DNA from: Salmonella enterica subsp. enterica serovar Typhimurium str. LT2
GTDB taxonomy: Bacteria; Pseudomonadota; Gammaproteobacteria; Enterobacterales; Enterobacteriaceae
Direction: 5' to 3'
NCBI RefSeq assembly: GCF_000006945.2
Contig: NC_003197.2
Location: forward strand, 4,464,001-4,528,000
DNA: 64,000 nt
Made by a program: the position numbers and the translations under genes
Notes under the pieces: model-generated
What the model was told of the DNA's origin: nothing
What the model saw: the letters and a program-made list of their open reading frames with translations, nothing else
The model's database searches: none
Shown: piece by piece, positions 33,401 to 38,396 of the stretch
How positions within the stretch are numbered: position 1 is the stretch's first letter
How the letters are laid out: each line of letters starts with the position of its first letter

Positions 33401-35169
33401 TAAATCAGGAAAAGTATTCCATTTGGGTTGATACGCATATCAAGGTATTTACCAGCGAGCTTGATGACAATAAATCATCATCGAAAACGGAATGGTGGAG
33501 TAATAGCGATCTCATTACCATGCGAGGCACGGGTGAAATTGGCGCTACGGTATCATTAATCGTGGCTGGCGTCACGCTGGCAACTGCTGTTGTGGCGGCA
33601 ACAGGACGATGGGAATTATCAACAGACAAGCTTCCAGAAGGGACTTACGATATTAGTTTGGTCATTGAAGATAGCGCCGGAAATCGTTGGGAAGATGTGC
33701 GTGAAATATTTATTGACCGAACGCCGCCAAATGCTCCGGTCGTAACGTATTCAGATATTGTCAACGATCTAATTATTATGCAGGGGACGGCGGAAGCCAA
33801 ATCTCAGCTAATAATAACCGATAGTGAGGGGAATACTTATACGTTAACCGTTCCTGATAATGGTAAATGGAGTATGGCTATCCCGTATCCATCAGAAGGG
33901 AAGTTTACCATTACGAGTGTGGATGCTATTGGTAACCGGAGTGATGATGTCCCTCTCGATATCATGAAAGAGGTTCCCGTTATTTCATTATCTCCAGACT
34001 CAGACAGTGGTACGGTGGGCGATAATATTACGCGAGATAAGCAACCTACCTTTATTATCGGGAATCTGGAAAGCGATGTTGTGGTCGTTCAGGTCGATAT
34101 CAATGGGACCGTATATAATGCTGAAAAAAATGCCGATGGCGTTTGGTTCTTTACGCCAGGTACACCGTTAGCTGATGGTTCCTATACGATATCGGTAATC
34201 GCAAGCGATGCCGCGGGTAATCAGAAAAACTCGTTACCCATTACTGTCACGATCGACAGCACGCTGACGGTGCCGGAGATTGCGTTGGCAGCAGGTGAAG
34301 ACAATGGCGCTTCAGACAGCGATAACGTGACGAATCACACCCAGCCTAAGTTCACGCTGCAGCATATTGATGCTGATGTGACCGGGGTGACCGTAAACGT
34401 GACGCATAATGGCGTGACAGACATCTATCAGGCGACGCAAGGCGCGGATGGCTGGACCTTCACGCCGCCAGCCGCCTGGAATGACGGTAACTACACGCTG
34501 AGCGTGACGGTGGTGGATCGCGCGGGGAATTCACAGCAATCTGCTTCGCTAGCGGTGACGGTTGACTCAACGGTGACGGTAACAGCGGATAGCCAGCATG
34601 ACGATGCGAGCGATGACGCCACGGCAACAGCGGTTACTCCACCGGAGTCTGAAACAGTGAATGCCGAAAGCGCTACGCATCTTCGTACAGAGCCGTCTGC
34701 GGCGGAAGAAAGCGTGGTGAAGGTGACAGCCTATAGTATTACATTGTTAAACGCTGACTCTGGGGATGAAATAGATCGTTCAATTAGTCAGACACCTTCT
34801 TTTGAAATATCAGTACCTGAGAATATTGTTAATGTCAGTATTATGTTTGAAGGAGAAGAGTTTACTCTGCCGATAACTAACCAGAAAGCAATATTCGAAG
34901 TTCCGCTATCTTTGGAAGATGGTGAATATACTATGGACGTGAAATTCATTGATAAAGACAATGATTTCCTGATTAAGGAGAAAACATTCTCAGTCGATCA
35001 CTCCTCGGCGGATATTGTGAACGCAATGAATGTAAGAGGAAAGACCGAGGATGATATTAATGATTCCCCTTCCACGAGTTCTGTAGGGCACAACAATAAC
35101 GGCGCTATTGATGTTTTCGCCGTTAATGAAGTTACGCTACCTGTAGATAATCAAGAAGAACACGCATAA
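18490..35169 (+). CDS. siiE: SiiE, giant non-fimbrial adhesin with tandem bacterial Ig-like domains
   Basis: A 5,559-residue secreted adhesin, the substrate of SiiCDF, which mediates contact with the apical side of polarised epithelium before SPI-1 invasion. It has no Sec signal peptide. Residues 1-100 are beta-rich; about 105-160 is a Lys/Glu coiled coil (KKEEEELKKQLDDAENAKKE); about 165-240 is a Gln/Ser/Asn linker. From about 245 to 5,330 come tandem BIg domains (53 in the literature), each about 90-105 residues with DSG...GDNxTN, a GxW strand and VEDKAGN-type ends; these Asp residues form Ca2+ sites. A Thr/Ala/Glu linker, one divergent domain and a hydrophilic tail hold the presumed secretion signal. 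The frame is intact. The ribosome-binding site (GAGAGTG) is weak. Confidence 0.97.
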   Translation: MGNKSIQKFFADQNSVIDLSSLGNAKGAKVSLSGPDMNITTPRGSVIIVNGALYSSIKGNNLAVKFKDKTITGAKILGSVDLKDIQLERIDSSLVDSAQVEKKGNGKRRNKKEEEELKKQLDDAENAKKEADKAKEEAEKAKEAAEKALNEAFEVQNSSKQIEEMLQNFLADNVAKDNLAQQSDASQQNTQAKATQASKQNDAEKVLPQPINKNTSTGKSNSSKNEENKLDAESVKEPLKVTLALAAESNSGSKDDSITNFTKPQFVGSTAPNATVIIKINGIAVGQAVADSLGNFTFTAPETLTDGTYNLEAEAKTADGSGSAKLVITIDSVTDKPTFELSPESSVSGHKGLTPTLTPSIVGTAEENAKVDIYVDNKLVASVDVDKDGNWSYEFKDNELSEGENSIKVVAVDKAGNKNETTDSIITDTIAPEKPTIELDDSSDSGIKNDNITNSTLPTFIGVAEPGSTVSIYLGLKHLGEVIVAKDGTWSYTLTTPLKDGEYNITATATDIAGHTSATANLPFTIDTRISYFSAEIETTNDSGIVGDNVTNNTRPTFTGKTEPNAIISVINSETGEEVIFKANDKGEWTFNFTSDSVEGINNLTFTVEDVAGNKKDFSFSYVIDTIAPVPPTVSLEDYVVLPNGIILSGNDLPALVGTAEPKSTILLMRDGKLYDSIEVDSNGTWNYQFSNKFLQGAYDIEIISQDAAGNKSSTVKYSFTIQTEVVPPKAELDASDDSGAKGDWITNKHNALTLLGTADRFATVNILIDGKTIGVTTADADGNWNFDISRNLSDNVYKITVESIDPLGRTSSVDYQLTIDSFTPIPTVMLHDSADSGVKGDMITKINTPLFTGMAEANAKVSIYVDGVLSGEAIAGDDGVWNFQFTTALSDGSHDVTVKVEDIAGNTASSSAYNFQIVTQTQKPTIELVNDTGVDNTDHIINEKNPALTGTAAPYSTVKLYIDGALIAEVRTNKDGRWEYTLKADQGLVDGDHRITASVEDIAGNIAHSDPFLISVDTAISIPIVSLSPDSDSGISDDNLTNIVKPTLHLKDIDPDIISVQVWDAMSDTQIGVATQQPDGSWAYTFTSDLTEGLHQVYVKVEDIAGNKANSAIFDFTIDTTVSTPVISLLSKDDTGVTGDNLTNINKPGFAISGVDADAHRVVVQVMHNGVSEEIELSHLNGSWLFIPGNTWADGSYTLTVKVEDKAGNTNYSAPLTVVIDTQIAIDGVELVNDSGVKGDNMTNDDRPHFRVTVPTDVNEVRLSIDGGNSWVQATPGVAGSWEYIWPTDLADGQYTLTVEATDKAGNTVTKTIDFAVDTTLSVPVIVLDSADDTGIQGDNMTNSTQPTFALQHIDDDAVRVTVSVEHGGVTTTFDATKGTGGWTFTPPTSWADGDYTLSVSVEDKAGNTSHSASLTVTVDTQIAINNIELVNDSGIPDDNLTNNVRPHFQVTVPTDVNVVRLSIDGGKTWFNATQSATPGVWDYIWPDDVADGGYTLTVEATDEAGNKATQTLDFTIDTTLSVPTLSLDSADDSGIAGDNITNVKTPGFTLNNIDTDVSRVIVEVMHNGIKQEVPLVQTGGQWRFAPTSDWADGDYILTVKVEDRAGNVKQSAPLTVTVDTHIAIDRIELVNDSGIPGDNLTNEARPHFQVTVPADVNGVRLSIDGGKTWFDATQSATSGVWDYTWLTNVANGPHTLMVEASDKAGNKTTQKLDFTIDTILSEPTITLDSADDSAAGDNITNVKMPGFTLGNIDADVTKVVVTVAHDGKNQQIELIKNGGVWRFTPGAAWTDGDYTLTVKVEDKAGNTNYSAPLTVTIDTQTSIDRIELLNDTGIVGDNLTNEARPQFHITVPTDVNSVQLSLDGGINWVNATLTSDGVWEYIWPTDLVENTYTLTVKATDVAGNTATETLNFIIDTTLSTPTITLDSADDSGTANDNKTNVKTPGFIIGGIDSDVTQVVVQVMRDGHSEEVELTQTNGQWRFVPGSAWTDGDYTLTVTVKDEAGNIRHSAPLTVTIDTQITIDHIELVNDSGIPDDNLTNNVRPHFQVTVPTDVNVVRLSIDGGKTWFNATQSATPGVWDYTWLADVGEGKHTLTVEATDKAGNKTTQQLDFIIDTLLSEPTIVLDSTDDSGTKGDHLTNVNKPTFLLGNIDADARYVTVEVQHGGTKEVLTATKDATGNWSVTPTGTWADGDYTLTVRVEDEAGNEKHSASLTVTVDTQITIDVIELVNDNGIPGDNMTNDAHPQFRVTVPGDVNEVSLSIDGGVTWVKATQSATPGVWNYTWPGTVPDGDYTLNVKATDNAGNTVTETLHFTIDTTLSTPVIVLDSADDSGVHGDNMTNHTQPTFALQHIDDDAVRVTVSVEHGGVTTTFDATKDAGGWTFTPTGAWADGDYTLSVSVEDKAGNTSHSASLTVTVDTQIAINNIELVNDSGIPDDNLTNNVRPHFQVTVPTDVNVVRLSIDGGKTWFNATQSATPGVWDYTWLADVGEGKHTLTVEATDKAGNKTTQQLDFIIDTLLSEPTIVLDNTDDSGTKGDNLTNVNKPTFLLGNIDADARYVTVEVQHGGTKEVLTATKGATGIWSVTPTGTWADGDYTLTVRVEDDAGNVKYSAPLTVTVDTQITIDVIELVNDNGIPGDNLTNDVRPHFRVTVPGDVNEVRLSIDGGNTWVRATQGTAGIWDYTWPKDVTDGLHTLTVEATDKAGNKTTQTLDFTIDTRLSTPTIAMDSRDDTGAIGDHITSVKRPGFTIGNIDADAHSVILRITQGGNSQEVTLTQVGGQWRFTPDADWADGSYTLTVEVTDNAGNVRQSTPLVVTVDTQTSITDITLVNDHGVPDDNLTNSTRPQFEITVPADVNSVQLSIDGGANWVSATQGIEGVWGYTWPTDMGDGKHTLTVMVTDRAGNTATQTLEFFIDTRLSTPTIALDSTDDTGTPGDDMTNRTRPTFILQNIDSDVINVTVSVTHNGTTTSFTATQGAGGWSFTPPAPWGDGDYTLTVTVEDRAGNTRPSTPLTVTVDTQIAIDRIELVNDSGVPGDNVTKHVRPQFQISVPDDVEKVLLSIDGGTTWVTAIKSSTAGIWDYTWPTDMPEGQHTLTVEVTDGAGNKMTETLNFTIDITLLTPTIELAPDQDTGQNKNDNLTSVTQPVFVLGSIDKDVRHVELSIEHNGTFKTVVLTESADGWRYRPDSALADGSYTFTVTVTDVAGNQQTSAPLKVTIDGTLTTPVIELAAGEDSGTVGDRLTNHDRPVFDIHQVDSDVTRVMVKVTYNGKTHEEAAVFTNGQWRFTPSASWADGSYQLAVVVEDLAGNVKESAPFEVRIDTTTTINNIVLLNDTGVQNDQLTNVAKPSFRIDVPGDVVQVRVTLDGGANWNVIRKNADGQWIFDSPNTLVDGTYTLRVEATDEAGNIANKDLVFNIDTNIQVPTIALDAGQDTGANTADNITNISRPTFTIGNVDPDVIKVVVTIDGHDYNATKVGAGWQFTPGNAIPDGSYNITVTVEDKAGNTATSKPLPVVIDTTAEIESVTLVTDSGDSDVDNITKVDKPQFSIVTADDITHVRVKIDNAANWIELTKGGDGRWIFNVGSALPDGQHTLLVDVTDIAGNVAQETLQFTIDTTLREPTIVLDPTHDTGDDTNDNLTRINKPVFIIGNVDNDVSHIVVHIDGRDYTIENTGGNLTFTPDQPLSDGQHTISVTVTDIAGNTKTSAELRIEIDTQVQIDSVTLTTDSGVNDHDNVTNATRPSFEIATPDDVTSVLVSFDGVNWTPISKNAAGQWEFTAGSALPDGHYTLHVQATDRAGNTANSTLGFTVDTQIDGLSVVMLDDAGKDSTDGITNITSPRFEISAREPLQSVTVILNGKSSTLTQGAGNKWLFTPDTPLVDGTYKIEIVAEDIAGNKISKEVSFTIDTIVSDPSIDLLDADDTGESAVDNITSVTTPRFVIGNVPADIDTVVIRINGVSYPVTANGNNLWEFQVPVALNDGVYEAVVVFRDIAGNTSETKLPFTIDTTTSVSVRMEPASDTGNSNSDNLTNKQNPKFEGTAEPNAKLVITIVDDKSGREVLKQTITVGADGNWSVTPNILPDGMYTINVVATDVAGNTAQTQERFTIDTVTIDPTIRLSDPSIDDQHEATSLRPEFKGFAEAFSTIMIQWDGKVVGSANANANGEWSWTPPSVLAPGSYVVSIVAKDKAGNESSQVDFPVVIPVIDVTPPTIKLSEESDSGALGDFTTNNKTPTLIGSTLPNTIVSIYVDGVKVGEATADTAGRYTFQLSEMKDGHYVVQVGIVNPRDNSELRSTAVDVTIDTEVAELVWNISGMHEGGYINTVTPEIGGTSEPNSKITIFVNGVEKAIAYTTGAGHWGVVLPALGNDGNYELTFKVEDVAGNIREFGPQNVILDTVISPLTVVLREADDSGKVGDWITNKSHVTIDGTAEAGSTLTIRNPQGVVIATLVVGNDGRWSAELDLREGSNAFVVVSEDKAGNSQQKEILIEHDTQIEISDISLSRDTNSGDKYDLITNNKSPVLVAMTDPGATVQVYINGVLQGTVEASSSGNISYTMPANSADGEYQVQFVATDTAGNRVESAITTVTIDSQIAVFDIDEDSLPALSNNRALSVSGVGEAGSQVSIFVDGKLVNVVMVEADGTWRAPILLQDDGTFNIHFSITDVAGNTEVSKDYSVDVDSSTDFPTLNLEDASNSGSLDDLITNHNKPVLVGTAEAGATIHIYVDEKIVANVLVLEDGTWSYQFDNALKDGEYSIRVVAEDPAGNTAESPRLLVTIDTSTFIDNPAMVAGSDNGIFSNDSITSQTRPTFSIFGEMNQSVQIFIDGVLVDTITVTDRNQVYRPESPLGDGSHSIYYVITDKAGNTATSKTLNFTIDTFNTTPVAIDSIGGQTLAEMTGSDGKIYITDTTRNLLFSGSAEPNSKIEIIINGLNVGEVWVNEKGHWQMPVNPLYFTEGQLDITVKSTDRAGNVNQEKYSIWVDTHIKVFTSELDDNKSSSKTEWWSNSDLITMRGTGEIGATVSLIVAGVTLATAVVAATGRWELSTDKLPEGTYDISLVIEDSAGNRWEDVREIFIDRTPPNAPVVTYSDIVNDLIIMQGTAEAKSQLIITDSEGNTYTLTVPDNGKWSMAIPYPSEGKFTITSVDAIGNRSDDVPLDIMKEVPVISLSPDSDSGTVGDNITRDKQPTFIIGNLESDVVVVQVDINGTVYNAEKNADGVWFFTPGTPLADGSYTISVIASDAAGNQKNSLPITVTIDSTLTVPEIALAAGEDNGASDSDNVTNHTQPKFTLQHIDADVTGVTVNVTHNGVTDIYQATQGADGWTFTPPAAWNDGNYTLSVTVVDRAGNSQQSASLAVTVDSTVTVTADSQHDDASDDATATAVTPPESETVNAESATHLRTEPSAAEESVVKVTAYSITLLNADSGDEIDRSISQTPSFEISVPENIVNVSIMFEGEEFTLPITNQKAIFEVPLSLEDGEYTMDVKFIDKDNDFLIKEKTFSVDHSSADIVNAMNVRGKTEDDINDSPSTSSVGHNNNGAIDVFAVNEVTLPVDNQEEHA
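22450..22935 (+). repeat. siiE repeat block B, copy 1
   Basis: This segment is nearly identical at DNA level to 25447-25932, offset 2,997 bp (999 codons); 22677-22907 appears to be the most conserved part. It spans parts of two adjacent BIg domains (from VIVLDSADDTG through GKTWFNATQS). The 22777-22930 part occurs a third time at 24571-24724. Confidence 0.85.
24571..25213 (+). repeat. siiE repeat block A, copy 1
   Basis: About 640 bp nearly identical to 25774-26416, offset 1,203 bp (401 codons, four BIg domains). Only scattered substitutions are seen (for example GACAGC/GACAAC and GATCAC/GATAAC). It starts at IELVNDSGIPDDN and runs to IELVNDNGIPGDN. Confidence 0.87.
25447..25932 (+). repeat. 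siiE repeat block B, copy 2
   Basis: Partner of 22450-22935. Its right part overlaps the start of block A copy 2, so this region joins two duplication histories. Confidence 0.85.
25774..26416 (+). repeat. siiE repeat block A, copy 2
   Basis: Partner of 24571-25213. The two copies remain in frame with each other, so unequal recombination between them would delete or add exactly 401 residues without breaking siiE. Confidence 0.87.
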
Positions 35170-35178
35170 TAACGGAGG

Positions 35179-35201
35179 CCCCTCACCTTTGGGTGAGGGG
35201 G
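35179..35201 (+). promoter_or_regulatory. Hairpin between siiE and siiF covering the siiF ribosome-binding site
   Basis: Perfect 9-bp arms CCCCTCACC (35179-35187) and GGTGAGGGG (35192-35200) with a TTTG loop. The right arm contains the siiF Shine-Dalgarno GAGGGGG (35195-35201), which ends 7 bases before the siiF ATG. A short TTTA follows, too weak for a convincing terminator. The fold would lower siiF translation relative to siiE or act as a partial attenuator. The structure is seen in sequence; its effect is inference. Confidence 0.75.
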
Positions 35202-35208
35202 TTTACTT

Positions 35209-37275
35209 ATGGATAAAAAACTAGAACCTTATTATTTAAGTGCGGAAACGGCATTATCTATAGTGTCTAAAAAATTCAACATAAAAATTGACATCAAAGA
35301 GGATGATATAAATTTAAGATTTAAAAAGTACGACAGAAATAACACTGACGACTCTATACAAATGAAGAATTTCTTTTTGTCGTTAGGGCTTTCTCTACAG
35401 GATATATTATTTAATAATGGTGAGGATTTACTAAATGAGCCTATGCCGATTTTACTATTAACACCAGAAATGAAGTGGATGGTGTGTGTGAGTGGCGGGC
35501 AAAAAATAAAGTTGGTAAACGCGCGCGGTGAACTCTGTTATGTTGAAATTGAAGATGAATATTTAAAAGAGTTATCTGCATTTAGTATACTACCTTTAAA
35601 TAAAGTTGTTGATAGTATAAGAGTAAAAAATATCATAAAAAACTCTTTATCGATGAACAAGATTTTTTATACTAAATACTTTTTTTCATCTCTTTTTATG
35701 GCAATTTTTGCGTTAACTATCCCAGTATTTAGTAATCTGTTCTATGATAAGCTTGTTCCAAGCGCTTCGGTTTCATCTTTATTTGGCGTGGCTATAATTG
35801 TTGCTGTATTTATTGTTTTTGAGTTTATCCTTCGTACTTCGAAAGATATTTATCAGTCTATCACAGCAAGGCAGGATGACGTCGATATTGATATCGCATT
35901 TCTTGAAGCGGTACTTTATAGTAAAAAGAAAAATGGCAGATCCATGTCATCAGCATTTGTGCTATGGAATGAGTTTCAGAAAATTAAACCCGTTTTATTA
36001 AACTCGATCTTTCAACGTATAGCCGATATTCCAATATTTATTATATTTCTCATTGTTATATATGTAAATTTAGGTCTGGTTGTTATTGTACCTATTACCA
36101 TGTTTATCGTCTCTATTATTATTTCCCTCGTTAACCACCATTATACTAATGAGTTAATGAACAAACAAAAAGAAGGACAGAAGAACAGGAATATTTTTAT
36201 CTCAGAAGTTTTCTTATCTATTAAAATGATCCATACCTTAAATAATCAAGGTTTACTTTTTGATTGGGTTAATACATCAAATGAACAGTCGTATCTTAAC
36301 CTGAAGATAAGGAAATTAAATCTTATCTATCAATCTATATTGGGGAGTATGTCATCTATTACCCAAATAACTATTATGGTAATAGCCTTTTTTATGGTAA
36401 TCAAGGGTGATGTTACTACTGGCGCAATTGTTTCATCTGTCATTGTCTCTGGCCGTATTTCCGGGATCATTTCGAATTTTTCTTCTACATTAATCTCTAT
36501 TTTATCAGCAGAAAAAACCGGTAAGGATCTGCTTTCTTTTTTTGATGAAGATCAGGCAGAAAAAACACCGGCATTACAGTCAATATCAAAGTGCAATGGC
36601 GATATCTCTATCCGGGGCGTGAGTTATCAGTATGATGCTCAATCTCCGATGATTATTAACCGACTGTCTATAGACATACCTGCGGGGCAACGTGTCGCGG
36701 TGGTAGGCGAATGCGGAGCAGGAAAAAGCTCATTACTGGGAATGCTATCTGGCTACCTTTCGCCAACAGACGGTGCCATTTTATATGATGGATATAACTT
36801 AGGACATTTATCGCAGAACTTTTTTTCTCAGCATTTAAGCGTGGTGACGACACATGATGTTTTATTCACCGGAACCATTGAAAGTAATTTCGCGTTAAAA
36901 CCGCAAAACGACAGGGGCCGGGTACTCAAGGCGCTTCAGCTGGCGAACTGTGGTTTTATCTTGCAACATCCTATGGGGCTGAAGTTTCCGGTGAATTTTA
37001 TGGCTAAAAACCTGTCATCCGGACAGCAGCAGCAGTTATTATTAGCACGTAGTCTGAGTAGTGACGCCAGCGTCTTTTTATGGGATGAACCAACATCAAA
37101 TCTGGATGAGAATACCGAGAAGCAAATTTTTGATAACTTAGATGAGTTTATTCATGGGAAAACGTTGATCATGGTGACGCATCGTCGATATCTGATAAAG
37201 TATTTTGACCGGGTCCTGGTAATGAAAGGTGGAAAAATAATCCGTGATTGTTCTCCGGATAAATTATTAATGTAA
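35209..37275 (+). CDS. siiF: SiiF, type I secretion ABC transporter ATPase/permease
   Basis: A 688-residue inner-membrane exporter powering SiiE secretion. An N-terminal peptidase-like domain (about 1-135) lacks a recognisable C39 catalytic Cys/His pair, so it is a degenerate docking domain. A six-helix transmembrane domain follows (about 155-435), then a nucleotide-binding domain (about 470-688). Walker A is GECGAGKSS, Walker B is ASVFLWDEPTSNLD, and the switch His is in MVTHRR. Two departures from ABC norms: the signature reads LSSGQ instead of LSGGQ, and the Q-loop (VVTTHDVLF) has Thr where Gln is expected. It ends the operon, with a strong terminator 44 bases later. Confidence 0.95.
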   Translation: MDKKLEPYYLSAETALSIVSKKFNIKIDIKEDDINLRFKKYDRNNTDDSIQMKNFFLSLGLSLQDILFNNGEDLLNEPMPILLLTPEMKWMVCVSGGQKIKLVNARGELCYVEIEDEYLKELSAFSILPLNKVVDSIRVKNIIKNSLSMNKIFYTKYFFSSLFMAIFALTIPVFSNLFYDKLVPSASVSSLFGVAIIVAVFIVFEFILRTSKDIYQSITARQDDVDIDIAFLEAVLYSKKKNGRSMSSAFVLWNEFQKIKPVLLNSIFQRIADIPIFIIFLIVIYVNLGLVVIVPITMFIVSIIISLVNHHYTNELMNKQKEGQKNRNIFISEVFLSIKMIHTLNNQGLLFDWVNTSNEQSYLNLKIRKLNLIYQSILGSMSSITQITIMVIAFFMVIKGDVTTGAIVSSVIVSGRISGIISNFSSTLISILSAEKTGKDLLSFFDEDQAEKTPALQSISKCNGDISIRGVSYQYDAQSPMIINRLSIDIPAGQRVAVVGECGAGKSSLLGMLSGYLSPTDGAILYDGYNLGHLSQNFFSQHLSVVTTHDVLFTGTIESNFALKPQNDRGRVLKALQLANCGFILQHPMGLKFPVNFMAKNLSSGQQQQLLLARSLSSDASVFLWDEPTSNLDENTEKQIFDNLDEFIHGKTLIMVTHRRYLIKYFDRVLVMKGGKIIRDCSPDKLLM

Positions 37276-37318
37276 AATAAGCAGCGCTTGTCGCTGTTAT
37301 CAGGTGGTACTGCTTAAT

Positions 37319-37351
37319 AAAAAAGACCCGTTGCACAAACGGGTCTTTTTT
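37319..37351. terminator. Bidirectional terminator closing the sii operon
   Basis: AAAAAAGACCCG/CGGGTCTTTTTT arms (37319-37330 and 37340-37351) enclose a 9-base loop, with T-runs on both strands. It marks the right end of the sii operon and can also stop leftward transcripts from yjcB. Confidence 0.93.
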
Positions 37352-37356
37352 GTCAT

Positions 37357-37557
37357 TTAACGAGTCGGCAACGTCTTCAATAAGTTTAGCTCGATTCTGT
37401 TAGGGCTATTCCACTTGCCATTTTTGGATAACCACACCTGGCGGCCCTCATCAACGGCAATGCGAGGGACGTGATGGTGCGCAAGGCTACCCCTGGCGCG
37501 CGATTCCGCGTTGAGATAACCGGTGGGCGGCTTCAGCGGCAGCGATAGCGTATCAGG
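37357..37557 (-). other. Start-less 66-codon open frame between siiF and yjcB
   Basis: On the minus strand a frame stays open for 66 codons and ends with TAA at 37357-37359. It overlaps the last bases of yjcB and begins at an in-frame stop, so it has no ATG (one internal GTG). The reading ends ...VWLSKNGKWNSPNRIELNL...PTR with core-like codon use (GCG, CTG, CGC). I recognise no family. It may be the tail of a gene broken near the SPI-4 junction, or chance. No function is claimed. Confidence 0.35.
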
Positions 37558-37834
37558 TCAGCACCATCGGCCATTCTGGCGGGGTCTGGCTCATCGTTTC
37601 GACCATTACGGCTTCAATGTTATGCCAGATCGCAGCGAGATCCATCATGGTAATACCGAGTAAACCGGTGGCAAACCAGCAGGCGGATACCACGCCCAGA
37701 CCGCTACTGATCACCGCCAGACCAATATAATCTGATTTACGGAAACGGATATTGAGCGTGCTGGCTAAAAACATGAGCACGGCGCTCAGCAGTTGCCAGC
37801 GGAGAAGAACGACACCAGTGGTTATGGCAGCCAT
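37553..37834 (-). CDS. yjcB: YjcB, small inner-membrane protein of unknown function
   Basis: A 93-residue protein matching E. coli YjcB. It has two or three hydrophobic segments (about residues 8-25, 34-56 and a weaker one at 58-70) and a hydrophilic C-terminus ending EWPMVLT. The start at 37834 (MAAITTGVVLLRWQ) follows GAGGAA; the open frame runs 30 codons further but without support. In K-12 this gene is the neighbour of ssb, so SPI-4 lies exactly between ssb and yjcB. A CRP-type palindrome lies 130 bases upstream. Confidence 0.9.
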   Translation of the reverse strand: MAAITTGVVLLRWQLLSAVLMFLASTLNIRFRKSDYIGLAVISSGLGVVSACWFATGLLGITMMDLAAIWHNIEAVMVETMSQTPPEWPMVLT

Positions 37835-38396
37835 GAAACATTTCCTCTGAATAGACCTTTGTCCAGGACAGCACGGCGTTGTTCCCGGGAAACGTGGGAC
37901 ATTCTGGCTATCAACGGACATCACATCAACATCGAATGAAACATTGTTTCTATTTCATTGTTTTTGTGAACTATATCACAAAAACCAGCTTGTTCGCCAG
38001 ATCGGCAATGTATTTTTTGTGCGTTTTATAACCGTATTTTTTGTGTGACTTCTACGCGTCCGTAGAGAAACTGCCGGAAAGCAAAGATGTATTATTACTA
38101 CTCTTTTATTTTTTTTCGTGAAATTCAGACCTGATAAAAATATCAAGTTATTTATCAAAAGAAAGGAGTAAAGATGTATACCCCATCGTTTACTTGAGTA
38201 TAAATCTGATATTATCAAAAATATTTAGTGTCCTGCCTGGTATGCGAAAGAGATTGCGCGTAGTTATTAATGGTAAATGTTGATCGGTAAAAGTCTGTTG
38301 CTAATATTGATAAATTCATGCACCGTAAACCTCCATTTGGTTCACGTCTTATTTTGCCAACAATAGTCACAAATAATGCAGGGAAATAGGCTGAAA
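37835..38396. other. yjcB-yjcC divergent intergenic region
   Basis: A 562-base gap without a credible gene. It holds a perfect CRP-type site (separate entry), a short direct repeat GTATTTTTTGTG at 38010 and 38034, and generally AT-rich DNA. The promoters of both divergent genes must lie here. I could not assign -35/-10 pairs with confidence. Confidence 0.6.
37965..37980. promoter_or_regulatory. CRP-type binding site upstream of yjcB
   Basis: TGTGA-ACTATA-TCACA is a perfect match to the CRP core TGTGA-N6-TCACA, extended by T and A tracts on both sides. It lies 131 bases before yjcB and 417 bases before yjcC. Site quality is seen directly; which gene it controls is inference. Confidence 0.8.

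Noticed and set aside
19200..34560. CRISPR-like regular repeats
   Set aside because: The periodicity is about 300 bp, in frame, and encodes protein domains. There are no short identical repeats with unique spacers.
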